Below are positions 27,313-35,840 of a stretch of 64,000 nucleotides of DNA, in pieces. The stretch's first letter is position 1. Every line of letters starts with the position of its first letter. The notes below the pieces were generated by a model. The model saw only the letters and a program-made list of their open reading frames with translations. It was not told the origin of the DNA and ran no database searches. The DNA comes from an uncultured Schumannella sp. (GTDB lineage Bacteria > Actinomycetota > Actinomycetes > Actinomycetales > Microbacteriaceae). The translations under genes were made by a program, and so were the position numbers. The stretch lies in assembly GCF_905479755.1 (NCBI RefSeq), contig NZ_CAJQNT010000007.1, forward strand, positions 20,498 through 84,497, in the 5' to 3' direction.

Positions 27313-29484
27313 ATGGCACGCGACACCGCCACGCACGACCACGAGCATCACGACCACGAGCATCACGAGCACGACCATCACGGCGCGCGTGACGACCGAA
27401 GCCCGGGACGGGCTTCGGCGCTGGCGTCGCATCATGGGCCAGAAATGGCCCATGATCATCGCTCCAGCGCGCACGACCACGGCGCTCACGACCACAGCGC
27501 CCACGACCCGGCGCGGTTCAAGAAGCTGTTCTGGATCTCGCTGGTTCTGACCATCCCGACGCTCGTCTTCTCGACCGGTCTCCAAGACATCCTGGGCCTG
27601 TCGGGGCCGCGGTTCCCCGGCAGCCAGTTCATTCCCGCCGCCTTTGGCCTGGCGATCTTCGTCATCGGCGGGCGCATCTTCCTGCAGGGTGCCTGGCACG
27701 AGCTGCGCGCCAAGTCGCCCGGCATGATGACGCTCATCTCGCTCGCACTCGTCGTCGCCTTCGGCTACTCGGCCGCGGTCACGCTCGGCTTCGAGGGTAT
27801 GGACTTCTGGTGGGAGCTGTCGACCCTGGTCGTCATCATGCTGCTCGGCCACTGGATCGAGATGAGCGCCGTGATGGGCGCCCAGAACGCGCTCGGCGAG
27901 CTCGCCAAGCTCGTGCCCGACACCGCCGAGCGGGTGCGCGACGCCGATCACGCCGCACCGGATGCCGAAACCGAGAGCGTGCCGACCGCCGAGCTGCGGG
28001 TCGGCGACCTGCTGATCGTGCGGCCGGGTGAACGCGTCCCCGCCGACGGTGAAATCGTCGACGGCGAGGCCGAGCTCGACGAATCCCTGCTCACCGGCGA
28101 GTCCGCCGCCGTGGCGAAGCAGACCGGCGATCAGGTGGTCGGCGGCAGCGTCGTCGCGGGCGGCGCCCTCGTCGTCAGGGTGACCAAGCTCGGCGACGAC
28201 ACCGCGCTCGCCGGCATCATGCGCCTGGTCTCGGACGCGCAGTCCAGCAAATCCGGGCAGCAGCTGCTCGCCGACCGTGCCGCGGCGCTGCTGTTCTACG
28301 TCGCGGTGGGCGCCGCCGTCATCACCCTCGTCGCCTGGTACCTGCTGATGCCGGACGACCCGGCGTTCGTCATCAACCGCGTCGTCACGGTGCTCGTGAT
28401 CGCGTGCCCGCACGCGCTCGGGCTCGCGATCCCGCTCGTCGCCCAGCTGTCGACCGCGATGGGTGCCAAGCGGGGCATCCTGATCCGCGAACGTGCCGCG
28501 CTCGAGACCGCGCGCGAGATCGATGTCGTGCTCTTCGACAAGACGGGCACGCTGACGCGCGGCGAGCTCGCGCTCTCGCGCTGGGTGCCGTCGCCCGGGC
28601 AGGAGGAGGAAGAGATCCTCCGGCTGGCGGCGGCCGTCGAATCGCGCTCCGAGCATCCGATCGCCCGGGCGATCGTCGCCGCGGCGAAGAAGCGCAAGCT
28701 GAAGCTCGGCCGGCCCAAGGGCTTCAAGGCGCTCGCGGGCCGCGGCGCGAGCGCCATCGTCGACGGACGCGAGCTGCGCGTCGTGAGCGGCCGCCAGGTC
28801 ACCGGCGCCGGTCTTCGGCTCGAGAACGGGCTTGTGAACGAGTCGCGCGAGCTTGCCGCGAAGGGCCACACGCTCGTCTACCTCGTCGAGGGCGAGGAGG
28901 TGCTGGGCATCTTCGCGCTCGCGGACGCGGTGCGCGACGAGTCGGCCGAGGCCGTGAAGCTGCTTACTCAGCGCGGCATCCGCGTCGCCATGATGACCGG
29001 GGATTCGCACGCCGTCGCCGACTGGGTGGCCGCGCAGCTCGGAATCACGGAGGTGTACGCCGAGGTCCTGCCGGACCAGAAGGCGGCGACCGTGGCGCGC
29101 ATCCAGAACGGCGGGATGCACCGCGTCGCGATGGTCGGCGACGGCGTCAACGACGCTCCCGCGCTCGCGACCGCGGATCTCGGCATCGCGATCGGCGCGG
29201 GCACCGATGTGGCGATCGAGTCGGCCGGCATCGTGCTCGCCTCGAGCGACCCGCGCGGAGTGGTCGACGCGATCACGCTGAGTCGGGCGACCTATCGCAA
29301 GATGCTGCAGAACCTCGGCTGGGCGACCGGCTACAACGTGGTCGGGCTGCCGCTCGCGGCGGGCGTGCTCGCCGGGGTCGGGTTCCTCATGCCGCCCGCG
29401 GTGGGCGCGATCGTGATGAGCGTCTCGACGATCGTGGTGGCGCTCAACGCGCAGCTGCTCCGCTTCGTGCGCTTCGCCCGCTGA
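27313..29484 (+). CDS. copB: Copper-translocating P-type ATPase, CPH (CopB-like) class
   Basis: This 723-residue P1B ATPase exports copper across the membrane. Instead of a CxxC metal-binding domain it has a strongly His-rich N-terminus (about residues 6-65, HDHEHHDHEHHEHDHH and more). The ion-site motif in the sixth helix is CPH (VIACPHALGLAIP, about residue 365), which defines the P1B-3 group. The actuator TGES motif is in LLTGESAAV, the phosphorylation site in FDKTGTLTRG (about 410), the HP motif in SEHPIARAI, and the hinge in [12 protein letters not shown]. It is co-transcribed with the CsoR gene upstream and is the first of three P1B ATPases in the window. Confidence 0.95.
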   Translation: MARDTATHDHEHHDHEHHEHDHHGARDDRSPGRASALASHHGPEMAHDHRSSAHDHGAHDHSAHDPARFKKLFWISLVLTIPTLVFSTGLQDILGLSGPRFPGSQFIPAAFGLAIFVIGGRIFLQGAWHELRAKSPGMMTLISLALVVAFGYSAAVTLGFEGMDFWWELSTLVVIMLLGHWIEMSAVMGAQNALGELAKLVPDTAERVRDADHAAPDAETESVPTAELRVGDLLIVRPGERVPADGEIVDGEAELDESLLTGESAAVAKQTGDQVVGGSVVAGGALVVRVTKLGDDTALAGIMRLVSDAQSSKSGQQLLADRAAALLFYVAVGAAVITLVAWYLLMPDDPAFVINRVVTVLVIACPHALGLAIPLVAQLSTAMGAKRGILIRERAALETAREIDVVLFDKTGTLTRGELALSRWVPSPGQEEEEILRLAAAVESRSEHPIARAIVAAAKKRKLKLGRPKGFKALAGRGASAIVDGRELRVVSGRQVTGAGLRLENGLVNESRELAAKGHTLVYLVEGEEVLGIFALADAVRDESAEAVKLLTQRGIRVAMMTGDSHAVADWVAAQLGITEVYAEVLPDQKAATVARIQNGGMHRVAMVGDGVNDAPALATADLGIAIGAGTDVAIESAGIVLASSDPRGVVDAITLSRATYRKMLQNLGWATGYNVVGLPLAAGVLAGVGFLMPPAVGAIVMSVSTIVVALNAQLLRFVRFAR

Positions 29485-29521
29485 CGCGCGCTCCACGCCC
29501 GCGCTCCCGCGCATCCGCCCG

Positions 29522-29625
29522 CCCAGTGTGTCGTTTCTCCGGAGAATCTGGTCACACGGGGGTGCTCGCCCCCGCCAAGTCGGGCGCGGCGCGCCAAACC
29601 TCCGGAAAAGCGACACACTCGGGGA
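29522..29625. repeat. Palindromic interspersed repeat, intergenic (copy 2)
   Basis: This stretch begins CCAGTGTGTCGTTTCTCCGG and ends CTCCGGAAAAGCGACACACT, so the termini are inverted repeats (GTGTGTCGTTTCTCCGGAG against CTCCGGAAAAGCGACACAC). It lies between the copB stop and the lipid-kinase gene. Both ends match the copy embedded in cydDC at 22363-22458. Confidence 0.75.
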
Positions 29626-29641
29626 CTGCCATACTCGGGGG

Positions 29642-30565
29642 ATGTCGACGATGCGGGCCCAGCACCTCGTCGTCGCCATCAATCCCTCGGCCTCATTCGG
29701 GTCGACGCGGGATGTCGGCCCGGCCGTCGTGCAGACCCTGCGGGCGCTCGGCCACACCGTCACGGCCCTCACCGAGCCGGATGCGGAATCACTGATCGCC
29801 TCCGCCCGCGCCGCGGTCGCGACCGGCCCCGACGCGCTCATCGTCGTCGGCGGCGACGGGATGGTGAACCTCGGCGCGAACCTGGTGGCGGGCACCGAGG
29901 TGCCGCTCGGCGTCATCCCCTCAGGCACCGGCAACGATATGTCGCGTGGCCTCGGGATTCCCCTCGACAACGCGGAGCAGGCGCTCGAGGCGCTCGCCGC
30001 CGCGCTGCAACGGCCCGCGCGCGTGATCGACGCCGTCCGCGTGCGCTGGGCGGACTCCGAGGCGCAGGCCGCGGGGGAGCGCTGGTTCGCCGGCTCGATG
30101 AGCGCCGGCTTCGACGCCATCGTCAACGAACGCGCCAACTCGATGCGTCACCCCAAGGGCCCCAGCCGATACATCCTGGCCCTGCTGGTCGAACTCACCC
30201 GGCTCACCCCGATCCGCTACCGGGTGACCCTCGACGATGAGGTGCTCGACCTCGAGGCGCTCATGGTCTCGATCGGCAACAACGTCTCCCTCGGCGGGGG
30301 AATGAAGATCACCCCCGAGGCGCAACTCGACGACGGGCTGCTCGACATCATGATCGTGACGCCGCTGTCGCGGTTCGCATTTTTGCGCATCTTCCCGCGC
30401 GTGTTTGCGGGCACGCATGTCACCGATTCGCGCGTCATCATGCGGCGGGCGACGCGCATCCGCATCGAGGCTGACGGCATCGTGACCTACGGGGATGGTG
30501 AGCGTTTCGCACCTCTGCCGGTCGACATCGAGGTGGTGCCGGGGGCGCTCAGAGTGCTTGCCTGA
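29642..30565 (+). CDS. Diacylglycerol kinase-like lipid kinase
   Basis: This 307-residue protein has the DAGK catalytic fold: an N-terminal nucleotide-binding domain with VVGGDGMVNL (about residues 76-86; the usual motif is GGDGT) and PSGTGNDMSRGLGIP (about 105-120), and a C-terminal beta-rich lipid-binding domain (SIGNNVSLGGGMKITPEA). Such enzymes phosphorylate diacylglycerol or sphingosine-like lipids and recycle lipid in Gram-positive envelopes. ATG 29642 was chosen because the frame upstream of it runs into the palindromic repeat. The Met in place of Thr in GGDGT is the only oddity. The neighbouring tRNA-Glu is transcribed separately. Confidence 0.92.
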   Translation: MSTMRAQHLVVAINPSASFGSTRDVGPAVVQTLRALGHTVTALTEPDAESLIASARAAVATGPDALIVVGGDGMVNLGANLVAGTEVPLGVIPSGTGNDMSRGLGIPLDNAEQALEALAAALQRPARVIDAVRVRWADSEAQAAGERWFAGSMSAGFDAIVNERANSMRHPKGPSRYILALLVELTRLTPIRYRVTLDDEVLDLEALMVSIGNNVSLGGGMKITPEAQLDDGLLDIMIVTPLSRFAFLRIFPRVFAGTHVTDSRVIMRRATRIRIEADGIVTYGDGERFAPLPVDIEVVPGALRVLA

Positions 30566-30617
30566 ACCGATTTGGGAAAGCCGCGGATGCTGTGGCATAC
30601 TCGTACGGTTGTCGTCC

Positions 30618-30693
30618 GGCCCCATCGTATAGCGGCCTAGTACGCCGCCCTCTCACGGCGGTAACGCGGGTTCGAATCCCGCTGGGGTCACCA
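30618..30693 (+). tRNA. tRNA-Glu(CTC), likely attachment site
   Basis: Acceptor stem GGCCCCA/TGGGGTC with discriminator A (30690) is followed by an encoded CCA. The anticodon stem is CCGCC/GGCGG around loop CTCTCAC (anticodon CTC), and the T-arm contains GGGTTCGAATCCC. A tyrosine integrase remnant points at its 3' end from 205 bp downstream, the usual layout when a tRNA 3' end serves as attB. Confidence 0.97.
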
Positions 30694-30696
30694 CCT

Positions 30697-30730
30697 CAAA
30701 ACCCCTGGTCAAGCCAGGGGTTTTGTGTTT
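30697..30730 (+). terminator. Terminator after tRNA-Glu
   Basis: ACCCCTGG-TCAAG-CCAGGGGT (30701-30721) makes an 8-bp stem followed by TTTTGTGTTT. It would end the tRNA transcript right after the CCA. Confidence 0.88.
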
Positions 30731-30897
30731 CGCGGGATTGCCTGAGCTGGGTCGAAGTCGGCTCGTGGCAACATTTTGGCAACATCGACCTGAGGTGCGG
30801 CCAGCGGAGAAGCCGGTGGCGGTCCGGTTCGTAGGTCTTCGCGGCAAGCGAGGGCGTGGCGGCGCGGCGGGGCTCGGAGCGTTCGACGCTGAACGCG

Positions 30898-31835
30898 TTA
30901 GAGGCCGAAGCTTGCGCTGGAGGGTGCGGGGGGCGGAGGGAGCAGGTGCTCGTGGGCCGGGTGTGCTCGGTCGGCGAGTAGCCCGGCGATCGAGGTCTGC
31001 ATGGCGACGCGGTCCAGCGATGCGCCGACAGCGTCGAGGTCCTCGTCGAAGAGGTCTGCGTATACGTCGAGGGTCACCGCGGCGGAGGCGTGCCCGAGGA
31101 TTCGCTGCACCGCTTTGATGTTGGCGCCCGCTGAGACGGCGAGGCTGGCGGCCGTGTGGCGCAGTTCGTGCGGCGTGAGCCCTTTGAGTCCGATGGCCGC
31201 TGCAGCGGGGTCGAACCAGCCGACGCGGAAGACGTGGTTGCGCAGCCAGGTTCTGGTCCGGATGCCGTAGAAGGCCGGCTCGTCGGGTTGGCGTCCGGTG
31301 ATCTGGCTGGCGAGCGGATCGCAGAGGAAATGGGGGATCGGGATGGAGCGCTGCTCATAGTCTTTGGGCGCCTCGATGCGTTGGTAGCCACGGTCGGCGA
31401 CGACTGTTTGTCGGATCGTCAGCCGGCGTCGATCGAGGTCTATGTCGCGTGTTCGGAGGCCGGAGAGTTCCCCCATCGCAGACCGCAATAGGCGAGTACG
31501 AGGACGGCGAGGTGATAGCCGTGCTGGAACCCGTCGGAGGTTTCGCCGACCGCCCGCGCCAGCGAAGCGACCTGCTCGTGGGTTAGGTAGCGTCGGGCGG
31601 TCTCGACGACCTTCGGCAGTTTCAGCCGCTGTGCGGGATTCGATGGAAGCCGGCTGTCTTCCACCGCGAATCGCAGCGCGCCGGAGAGTACGTTGACGAT
31701 TTTCCGCACCGTGGCCGGCGATCCAGGGAGGCCAGACGCCCACTCCTGCACGCGCAGTCGGGTGAGGTTACCGATGCGGATCCGTCCGAGTTTGGGTGCG
31801 ATGTGCTTGTCGATGATGTGTGCAACTCGGCTTCG
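30898..31835 (-). pseudogene. Tyrosine integrase, frameshifted and N-terminally truncated
   Basis: Two frames together give a phage-type tyrosine recombinase. The upstream frame (about 31440-31835) has the core-binding domain (KHIAPKLGRIRIGNLTRLRVQ...) up to the first catalytic Arg region YCGLRWG. The downstream frame (30898 to about 31473) continues ELSGLRTRDIDLDRRRL with HELRHTAASL (His/Arg), ILGHASAAVTLDVYADL (His and catalytic Tyr). The switch falls in a run of five G at 31470-31474, where six would restore the frame. The N-terminal arm-binding part is missing because the IS3-family element begins at 31836. The gene points toward tRNA-Glu, so it is probably the integrase that brought the island, now inactive. 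Confidence 0.88.
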
Positions 31836-31883
31836 TGATTCGGCCTGGGTTTAGTGCCGTCCTCTGATCCAGGATGGAACCTG

Positions 31884-32198
31884 ATGCCGAAGAAGTTTGA
31901 ACCAGAAATGAAGTCGCGTGCGCTGCGGATGTTCGCCGAGGCGCTGCCCGACCATACGAGCAAGACCGAGGCCGCGAAGCACGTAGGCGGGTTGCTGGGG
32001 ATCAGCCCCGAGACGCTACGAACCTGGGCTCGCCGCGAGGAGATCGACGCGGGCACCGCCCCGGGAATCACCTCGGAGGCCGAGATCGAGATTCGACGGC
32101 TGAAACGCGAGAACGCGGAGCTGCGCAAAGCCAACGAGATCCTCAAGGCCGCGAGCGTGTTTTTCGCCAAGGAGCTCGACCACCCCACGACGAGATGA
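31884..32198 (+). CDS. IS3-family transposase OrfA
   Basis: The 104-residue product has the helix-turn-helix (SKTEAAKHVGGLLGISPETLRTW) and a C-terminal leucine-zipper-like helix (EIEIRRLKRENAELRKANEI, ending near residue 90) expected of IS3 OrfA. ATG 31884 gives the normal start (MPKKFEPEMKSRALRM). Its stop overlaps orfB by 4 bp in the ATGA form; IS3 elements commonly make the OrfAB fusion by -1 frameshifting in this region. Confidence 0.93.
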   Translation: MPKKFEPEMKSRALRMFAEALPDHTSKTEAAKHVGGLLGISPETLRTWARREEIDAGTAPGITSEAEIEIRRLKRENAELRKANEILKAASVFFAKELDHPTTR

Positions 32199-33121
32199 TC
32201 GCCTTCATCGACCAGATGAGAGATCGCTTCGGGGTCGAGCTCCTCTGCCGAGTGCTCCGGCCGGCAGTGAGTGGGTTCCTCTCCGCCCGCGGCTATCGCG
32301 CCGCGAAAGCACGCATGCCCTCGGCGCGTCAGTTGCGAGAGGAGCTTCTCGTGCCAGAAATTGCCCGGCTGCATGCGGAGAACTACGGCGTCTATGGGCG
32401 CCGGAAGATGCATGCGCTGATGCGCCGGCAGGGTTGGCAAGTGGGCCGGGATCAGACCGCACGGCTCATGAAACTGGCCGGAGTTCAGGGCGTGCGACGG
32501 TCCAAGAGGACATTCACCACGAAGTCGGATCCCACGACGGTGAAGCCCGGCGACCTGGTGAACCGGCAGTTCACCGCGCTGGCCCCGCGCAGGCTCTGGG
32601 TGGCCGACGTGACGTATGTCGCGACGTGGAGCGGGTTCGCCTATGTCGCGTTCGTCACCGACGTGTTCTCGCGCCGCATCGTGGGCTGGCGGGTCGCCTC
32701 GACTCTGAAGGCTGACGTGCTGCCGTTGCAAGCACTCGATATGGCCGCCTGGGATGCCGGAGGTGATTCGGCCGGGCTCGTGCATCACGCCGATCACGGC
32801 TCAAACTATCTGGCCGTGGTCTATACGGATCGAATCGTCGAGCTCGGCGCGAAGCCCTCCACGGGCAGTGTCGGAGATAGCTACGACAATGCTCTGGCCG
32901 AGGCGGTGAACGGACTGTTCAAGACCGAGCTGATTCGACACCGCGGGCCCTGGCGCACGGTCGAGCAAGTCGAGCTAGCGACGTTGGAATGGGTGTGGTG
33001 GTGGAACAACTCTCGCCTCCACGGCGAGCTCGACTACCGCACCCCGGTCGAGATCGAGCAGGCCTACTACGCTGACCAAGAATCACCCCTGCTGGCGCCC
33101 GCCGGACAGGAAACCGGATAG
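32195..33121 (+). CDS. IS3-family transposase OrfB
   Basis: This 308-residue DDE integrase-core protein carries the catalytic Asp in LWVADVTYVATWSGF, the second Asp in VHHADHGSNYL (HSDxGxxY-type with Ala-Asp-His here) and the Glu in DNALAEAVNGLFKTEL. It ends with the WWNNSRLHGELDYRTPVEIE block typical of the family. The frame is complete. It joins OrfA by an ATGA overlap. Confidence 0.94.
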   Translation: MIAFIDQMRDRFGVELLCRVLRPAVSGFLSARGYRAAKARMPSARQLREELLVPEIARLHAENYGVYGRRKMHALMRRQGWQVGRDQTARLMKLAGVQGVRRSKRTFTTKSDPTTVKPGDLVNRQFTALAPRRLWVADVTYVATWSGFAYVAFVTDVFSRRIVGWRVASTLKADVLPLQALDMAAWDAGGDSAGLVHHADHGSNYLAVVYTDRIVELGAKPSTGSVGDSYDNALAEAVNGLFKTELIRHRGPWRTVEQVELATLEWVWWWNNSRLHGELDYRTPVEIEQAYYADQESPLLAPAGQETG

Positions 33122-33186
33122 GCACGAAACCCAGGCCGAATCAATCAGTGGCCAGCGCGGGCGTCTGGGATGGGCGATAGTCGGCG

Positions 33187-33909
33187 TCATATGGGTAACA
33201 CGGTTCCGCCGATGAGGTTCTGAAGGGAGTAGAGAATCGCAGTCCAGACGCCGGTGACCATCAGCACGCCGATCGCCACCATAGTCAGACCGCCGGCAAT
33301 GTTGATCGCCCGGATGTGACGGCGAAGGAACGCGACTGCCGTGGTCGCCCAGCCGAGGCCGGCGGCCACGACCAGGAAGGGGAGGCCGAGTCCGATGGAG
33401 TAGACGGCGGTGAGGAGCGCGCCGCGCGAGGCGGAGCCGGTGCCGATGCTCAATGCGGAGATCGCGGCCAAGGTCGGACCCAGACAAGGGGTCCAGCCGA
33501 GTCCTAACACGACCCCGAGCAGCGGAGCGCCGGCGAGCCCGGTACGTGGGGTGATCGGCAGCTTGGCGGTGCGTTGGAAGAGGCGAAATGCGCCGATGAA
33601 CACCAACCCCATGAGGATGACGACCCCGCCGAGAATCCGCGTGAGTGGATCCTGCCAGCGGATCAGCCAGCCGCCTATCGACCCGAACGCGGCGCCGTAG
33701 GCGACGAAAACCAGGGCGAATCCGAGGATGAACAGGCTGACGCCGATGACCGGTCGCCAGCGTGAGCCGCCCCCCGACGATCCCGTGACGTAGCCGAGGT
33801 ACCCGGGGACCAGGGGAAGCACGCACGGTGAGGCGAAAGACACCAACCCTGCGAGCAACGCGAGCGGGACCGCGAGCCAGAGCTGACCGCTTCCGATCAC
33901 CTCAGCCAT
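33187..33909 (-). CDS. ccdA: CcdA-like cytochrome c biogenesis / disulfide relay membrane protein
   Basis: The 240-residue protein has six transmembrane helices and the two conserved cysteines of the CcdA/DsbD-beta family, in LVSFASPCVLPLVPGYLGY (about residue 29) and GLGWTPCLGPTLAA (about residue 140). It passes reducing equivalents from cytoplasmic thioredoxin to extracytoplasmic thiols, here most likely the TlpA-like lipoprotein of the same operon. It is the last gene of the minus-strand cytochrome c maturation-like operon. A 24-bp gap separates it from the DUF3105 gene. The IS3 element lies 43 bp beyond its stop. Confidence 0.93.
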   Translation of the reverse strand: MAEVIGSGQLWLAVPLALLAGLVSFASPCVLPLVPGYLGYVTGSSGGGSRWRPVIGVSLFILGFALVFVAYGAAFGSIGGWLIRWQDPLTRILGGVVILMGLVFIGAFRLFQRTAKLPITPRTGLAGAPLLGVVLGLGWTPCLGPTLAAISALSIGTGSASRGALLTAVYSIGLGLPFLVVAAGLGWATTAVAFLRRHIRAINIAGGLTMVAIGVLMVTGVWTAILYSLQNLIGGTVLPI

Positions 33910-33933
33910 GGGTTGCCTGCATGCGTATCGAGA

Positions 33934-34593
33934 TCATCCGTCGACTCCGCCGGTACACGATGCGCCGGGTTCCGGAGCGTTCTCGGCCTGCCAGTACTCC
34001 TCGATGAACTCCTGGATTCGAGAGTCATCAGCGCTCTCGAGCTCTAGCTGGACGTTCCATCCGCTGAGCACGATCGGCACGGTGAGTTCATCGTACGGCG
34101 AGAGGATCACATGGGTGGTCGGCAACTTGGAACGAAGCACGCCCAGTTGACCCGCGTCCAGCGAGGGGTCGTAGGTCGCCCAGATCGCGCCATGCTCAAG
34201 TGAGTGGACCGCGTTCTCCTCCGGGACGGGCTGGTTATAGACGCCGCAGTTCAACCAAGTCGGACTGTGGTCCCCACCCGCAGGCGGCGTCTCGCTGTAG
34301 GTGACCGGTGTCTCGACGTGAATGGCGGCGTTCTCGAAGGTCGACACCCCCTCGATCACGGCTCCCGACCCTCCGGCCTCGTAACTCGGCGGTTTCGGAA
34401 TCAGGATCGCGGGCAGGACGATGGCCGCTACGACAGCGAGCACCCCGACCGGTATCGAGATCGCGGCGATCCGCCGGTTGCGGCGGCTCCGCTGCTGCTG
34501 TCGACGGAACTTCGCGAGCTTCTCCTCGCGCTTGGCCGCCCGGCGCTGCTTGACCGTGAGGTTGATGCTGCTCGAAGTCGGGACCTGATTCAT
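33934..34593 (-). CDS. DUF3105 membrane-anchored protein
   Basis: The 219-residue protein has a very basic N-terminus (residues 14-42, Lys/Arg/Gln-rich), one membrane helix (about 43-64) and an extracytoplasmic DUF3105 domain. That domain includes PPAGGDHSPTWLNCGVY and NAVHSLEHGAIW, with conserved His and Cys residues that could bind metal. ATG 34593 is used because it overlaps the stop of the small upstream membrane gene and because the longer frame is antisense-like. DUF3105 proteins have no proven function, but they often sit near thiol/heme and copper genes in actinobacteria, as here. Confidence 0.82.
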   Translation of the reverse strand: MNQVPTSSSINLTVKQRRAAKREEKLAKFRRQQQRSRRNRRIAAISIPVGVLAVVAAIVLPAILIPKPPSYEAGGSGAVIEGVSTFENAAIHVETPVTYSETPPAGGDHSPTWLNCGVYNQPVPEENAVHSLEHGAIWATYDPSLDAGQLGVLRSKLPTTHVILSPYDELTVPIVLSGWNVQLELESADDSRIQEFIEEYWQAENAPEPGASCTGGVDG

Positions 34594-34859
34594 CGGATCG
34601 GCTTGGATGGCCGCTTCCGGCCGGCCATGATCGCTCCGGCCACCAGAAGCAGAACACCCGTGGGGTATCCGGCCGCGAGATCGAGCCAACCTGGGGGTTG
34701 CCCGGGCCCGAATGCCTCGAGATGGGCCAGCCAATGAGTCGCGGCGACGATGGCCCCGACGATCATGAGGACTTGTCCGATGCGCACGAGTCGGCGATGA
34801 ATCCTCCAACTGCGTTCGAACTCGTTCGGTGTGCTTTCAGCTACTTCCTTGGTGACCAC
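34590..34859 (-). CDS. Small two-helix membrane protein, function unknown
   Basis: This 89-residue protein has two hydrophobic segments (about residues 27-46 and 62-80) with a short, polar, Gly/Pro-rich loop between (LEAFGPGQPPGWLDLA). No family was recognised. It overlaps the DUF3105 gene by 4 bp (ATGA) and follows ccsB by 36 bp. Its place between these genes suggests an accessory role in the same membrane complex, which is inference only. Confidence 0.65.
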   Translation of the reverse strand: MVTKEVAESTPNEFERSWRIHRRLVRIGQVLMIVGAIVAATHWLAHLEAFGPGQPPGWLDLAAGYPTGVLLLVAGAIMAGRKRPSKPIR

Positions 34860-34895
34860 TGGGGTTTCCCTTTCTTCGGTTGGTGATTGGGGGCG

Positions 34896-35840
34896 TCACA
34901 GGCCGGAGTAGGAGTGCAGGCCGGTGAAGAAGACGTTGACGATTCCGAAGTTGAAGAGCACTGCCGCGAAGCCGGCGATGGACAGCCATGCGGCGCGGTT
35001 GCCCTCCCATCCGCGGGTGGCTTTCGCGTGGACGTAGGCGGCGTATACGACCCAGATGACGAAGGTCCATACCTCCTTGACGTCCCAGCCCCAGTAGCGC
35101 CCCCAGGCTCGTCCCGCCCAGATCGCGCCGGCCATCAGGGTGAATGTCCAGAGCGTGAACCCGACGATCGTCAGCCGGTAAGCGAGGCGGTCGAGATATT
35201 CCGCCGCGGGGATCGCTTCCAACAGCCTCGCGGAGCGGAAGGTGAGGGCGCTTCGCTTCTCATGGCGGGCTTTGACGAGCTGGATGATGCTCAGTACGGC
35301 CGCGATTCCGAAAAATGCTGTCGCCAGGAGGGCGACCAGCACGTGGATGACGAGCCAGGCGGATTCCAATGCCGGCGGCAAGGGGATCACGGGCACGTAG
35401 AACGCCACCGTCGCGACCCCGAGGAGGAGGATCACGAGTCCGACGACCACCGGGCCGAGAACGACGACGCGGGTGCGGCGGGACACCACGAGGAACACCG
35501 CAATGATGAAGGCTGTTCCGGTGAGGGAGAACTCGAACATATTGGCCCAGGGCACCCGTTCGCCCGCGACGCCTCGGGCAACGACCGCCGCAAGATGCAG
35601 AACCCAGCCGAGCAAGGTGAGGGCGTAGCCGACTTTCGTCGCGCGACCGGCGCGTGCCATTTCCGGTTGGGCTTCTTCACCATGTTGAATGACGGTCGCC
35701 CCTCCGACGCTCACCAGTTGTTTGCTCACGTTGGTGGCGCGTCCGGCGAGCGCGAAGACGTAACTGAGGAACGCAGCGACGTAGACGGCGATCGCCGAAT
35801 AGGTCAGGACGAGCGAGATCGGGTCGAGCTGGGAGGTCAT
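34896..35840 (-). CDS. ccsB: CcsB (CcsA/ResC-type) heme-handling cytochrome c synthase subunit
   Basis: This 314-residue polytopic protein carries the tryptophan-rich heme-binding signature WGRYWGWDVKEVWTF (about residue 245) and flanking conserved histidines (WVLHLAAVV, WLVIHVLVALLA, AAYVHAKAT). Together with ResB it forms the System II synthase that moves heme across the membrane and ligates it to apocytochrome c. ATG 35840 overlaps the resB stop by 4 bp, as usual for this pair. A longer frame upstream is out of register with the real resB protein and was rejected. Confidence 0.94.
   Translation of the reverse strand: MTSQLDPISLVLTYSAIAVYVAAFLSYVFALAGRATNVSKQLVSVGGATVIQHGEEAQPEMARAGRATKVGYALTLLGWVLHLAAVVARGVAGERVPWANMFEFSLTGTAFIIAVFLVVSRRTRVVVLGPVVVGLVILLLGVATVAFYVPVIPLPPALESAWLVIHVLVALLATAFFGIAAVLSIIQLVKARHEKRSALTFRSARLLEAIPAAEYLDRLAYRLTIVGFTLWTFTLMAGAIWAGRAWGRYWGWDVKEVWTFVIWVVYAAYVHAKATRGWEGNRAAWLSIAGFAAVLFNFGIVNVFFTGLHSYSGL

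Larger units (their letters stand above)
31836..33143. mobile_element. IS3-family insertion sequence
   Basis: The left end TGATTCGGCCTGGGTTTAGT (from 31836) and the inverted right end TGATTCGGCCTGGGTTTCGT (to 33143) match over 23 bp with one difference. Between them lie orfA and orfB in the usual overlapping arrangement. The flanks (CTTCG before, ATCAG after) show no 3-4 bp direct repeat, so the element may have recombined or deleted neighbouring DNA, in line with the missing integrase N-terminus. Confidence 0.9.

Noticed and set aside
27178..30138. A 986-codon open frame on the minus strand
   Set aside because: It is antisense to csoR, the CPH-type ATPase and the lipid kinase, and passes through the palindromic repeat; there is no recognisable domain.
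32195..32210. The orfA/orfB frame change in the IS3-family element as a disabling mutation
   Set aside because: Overlapping frames joined by frameshifting are normal in this family, and both parts are complete.
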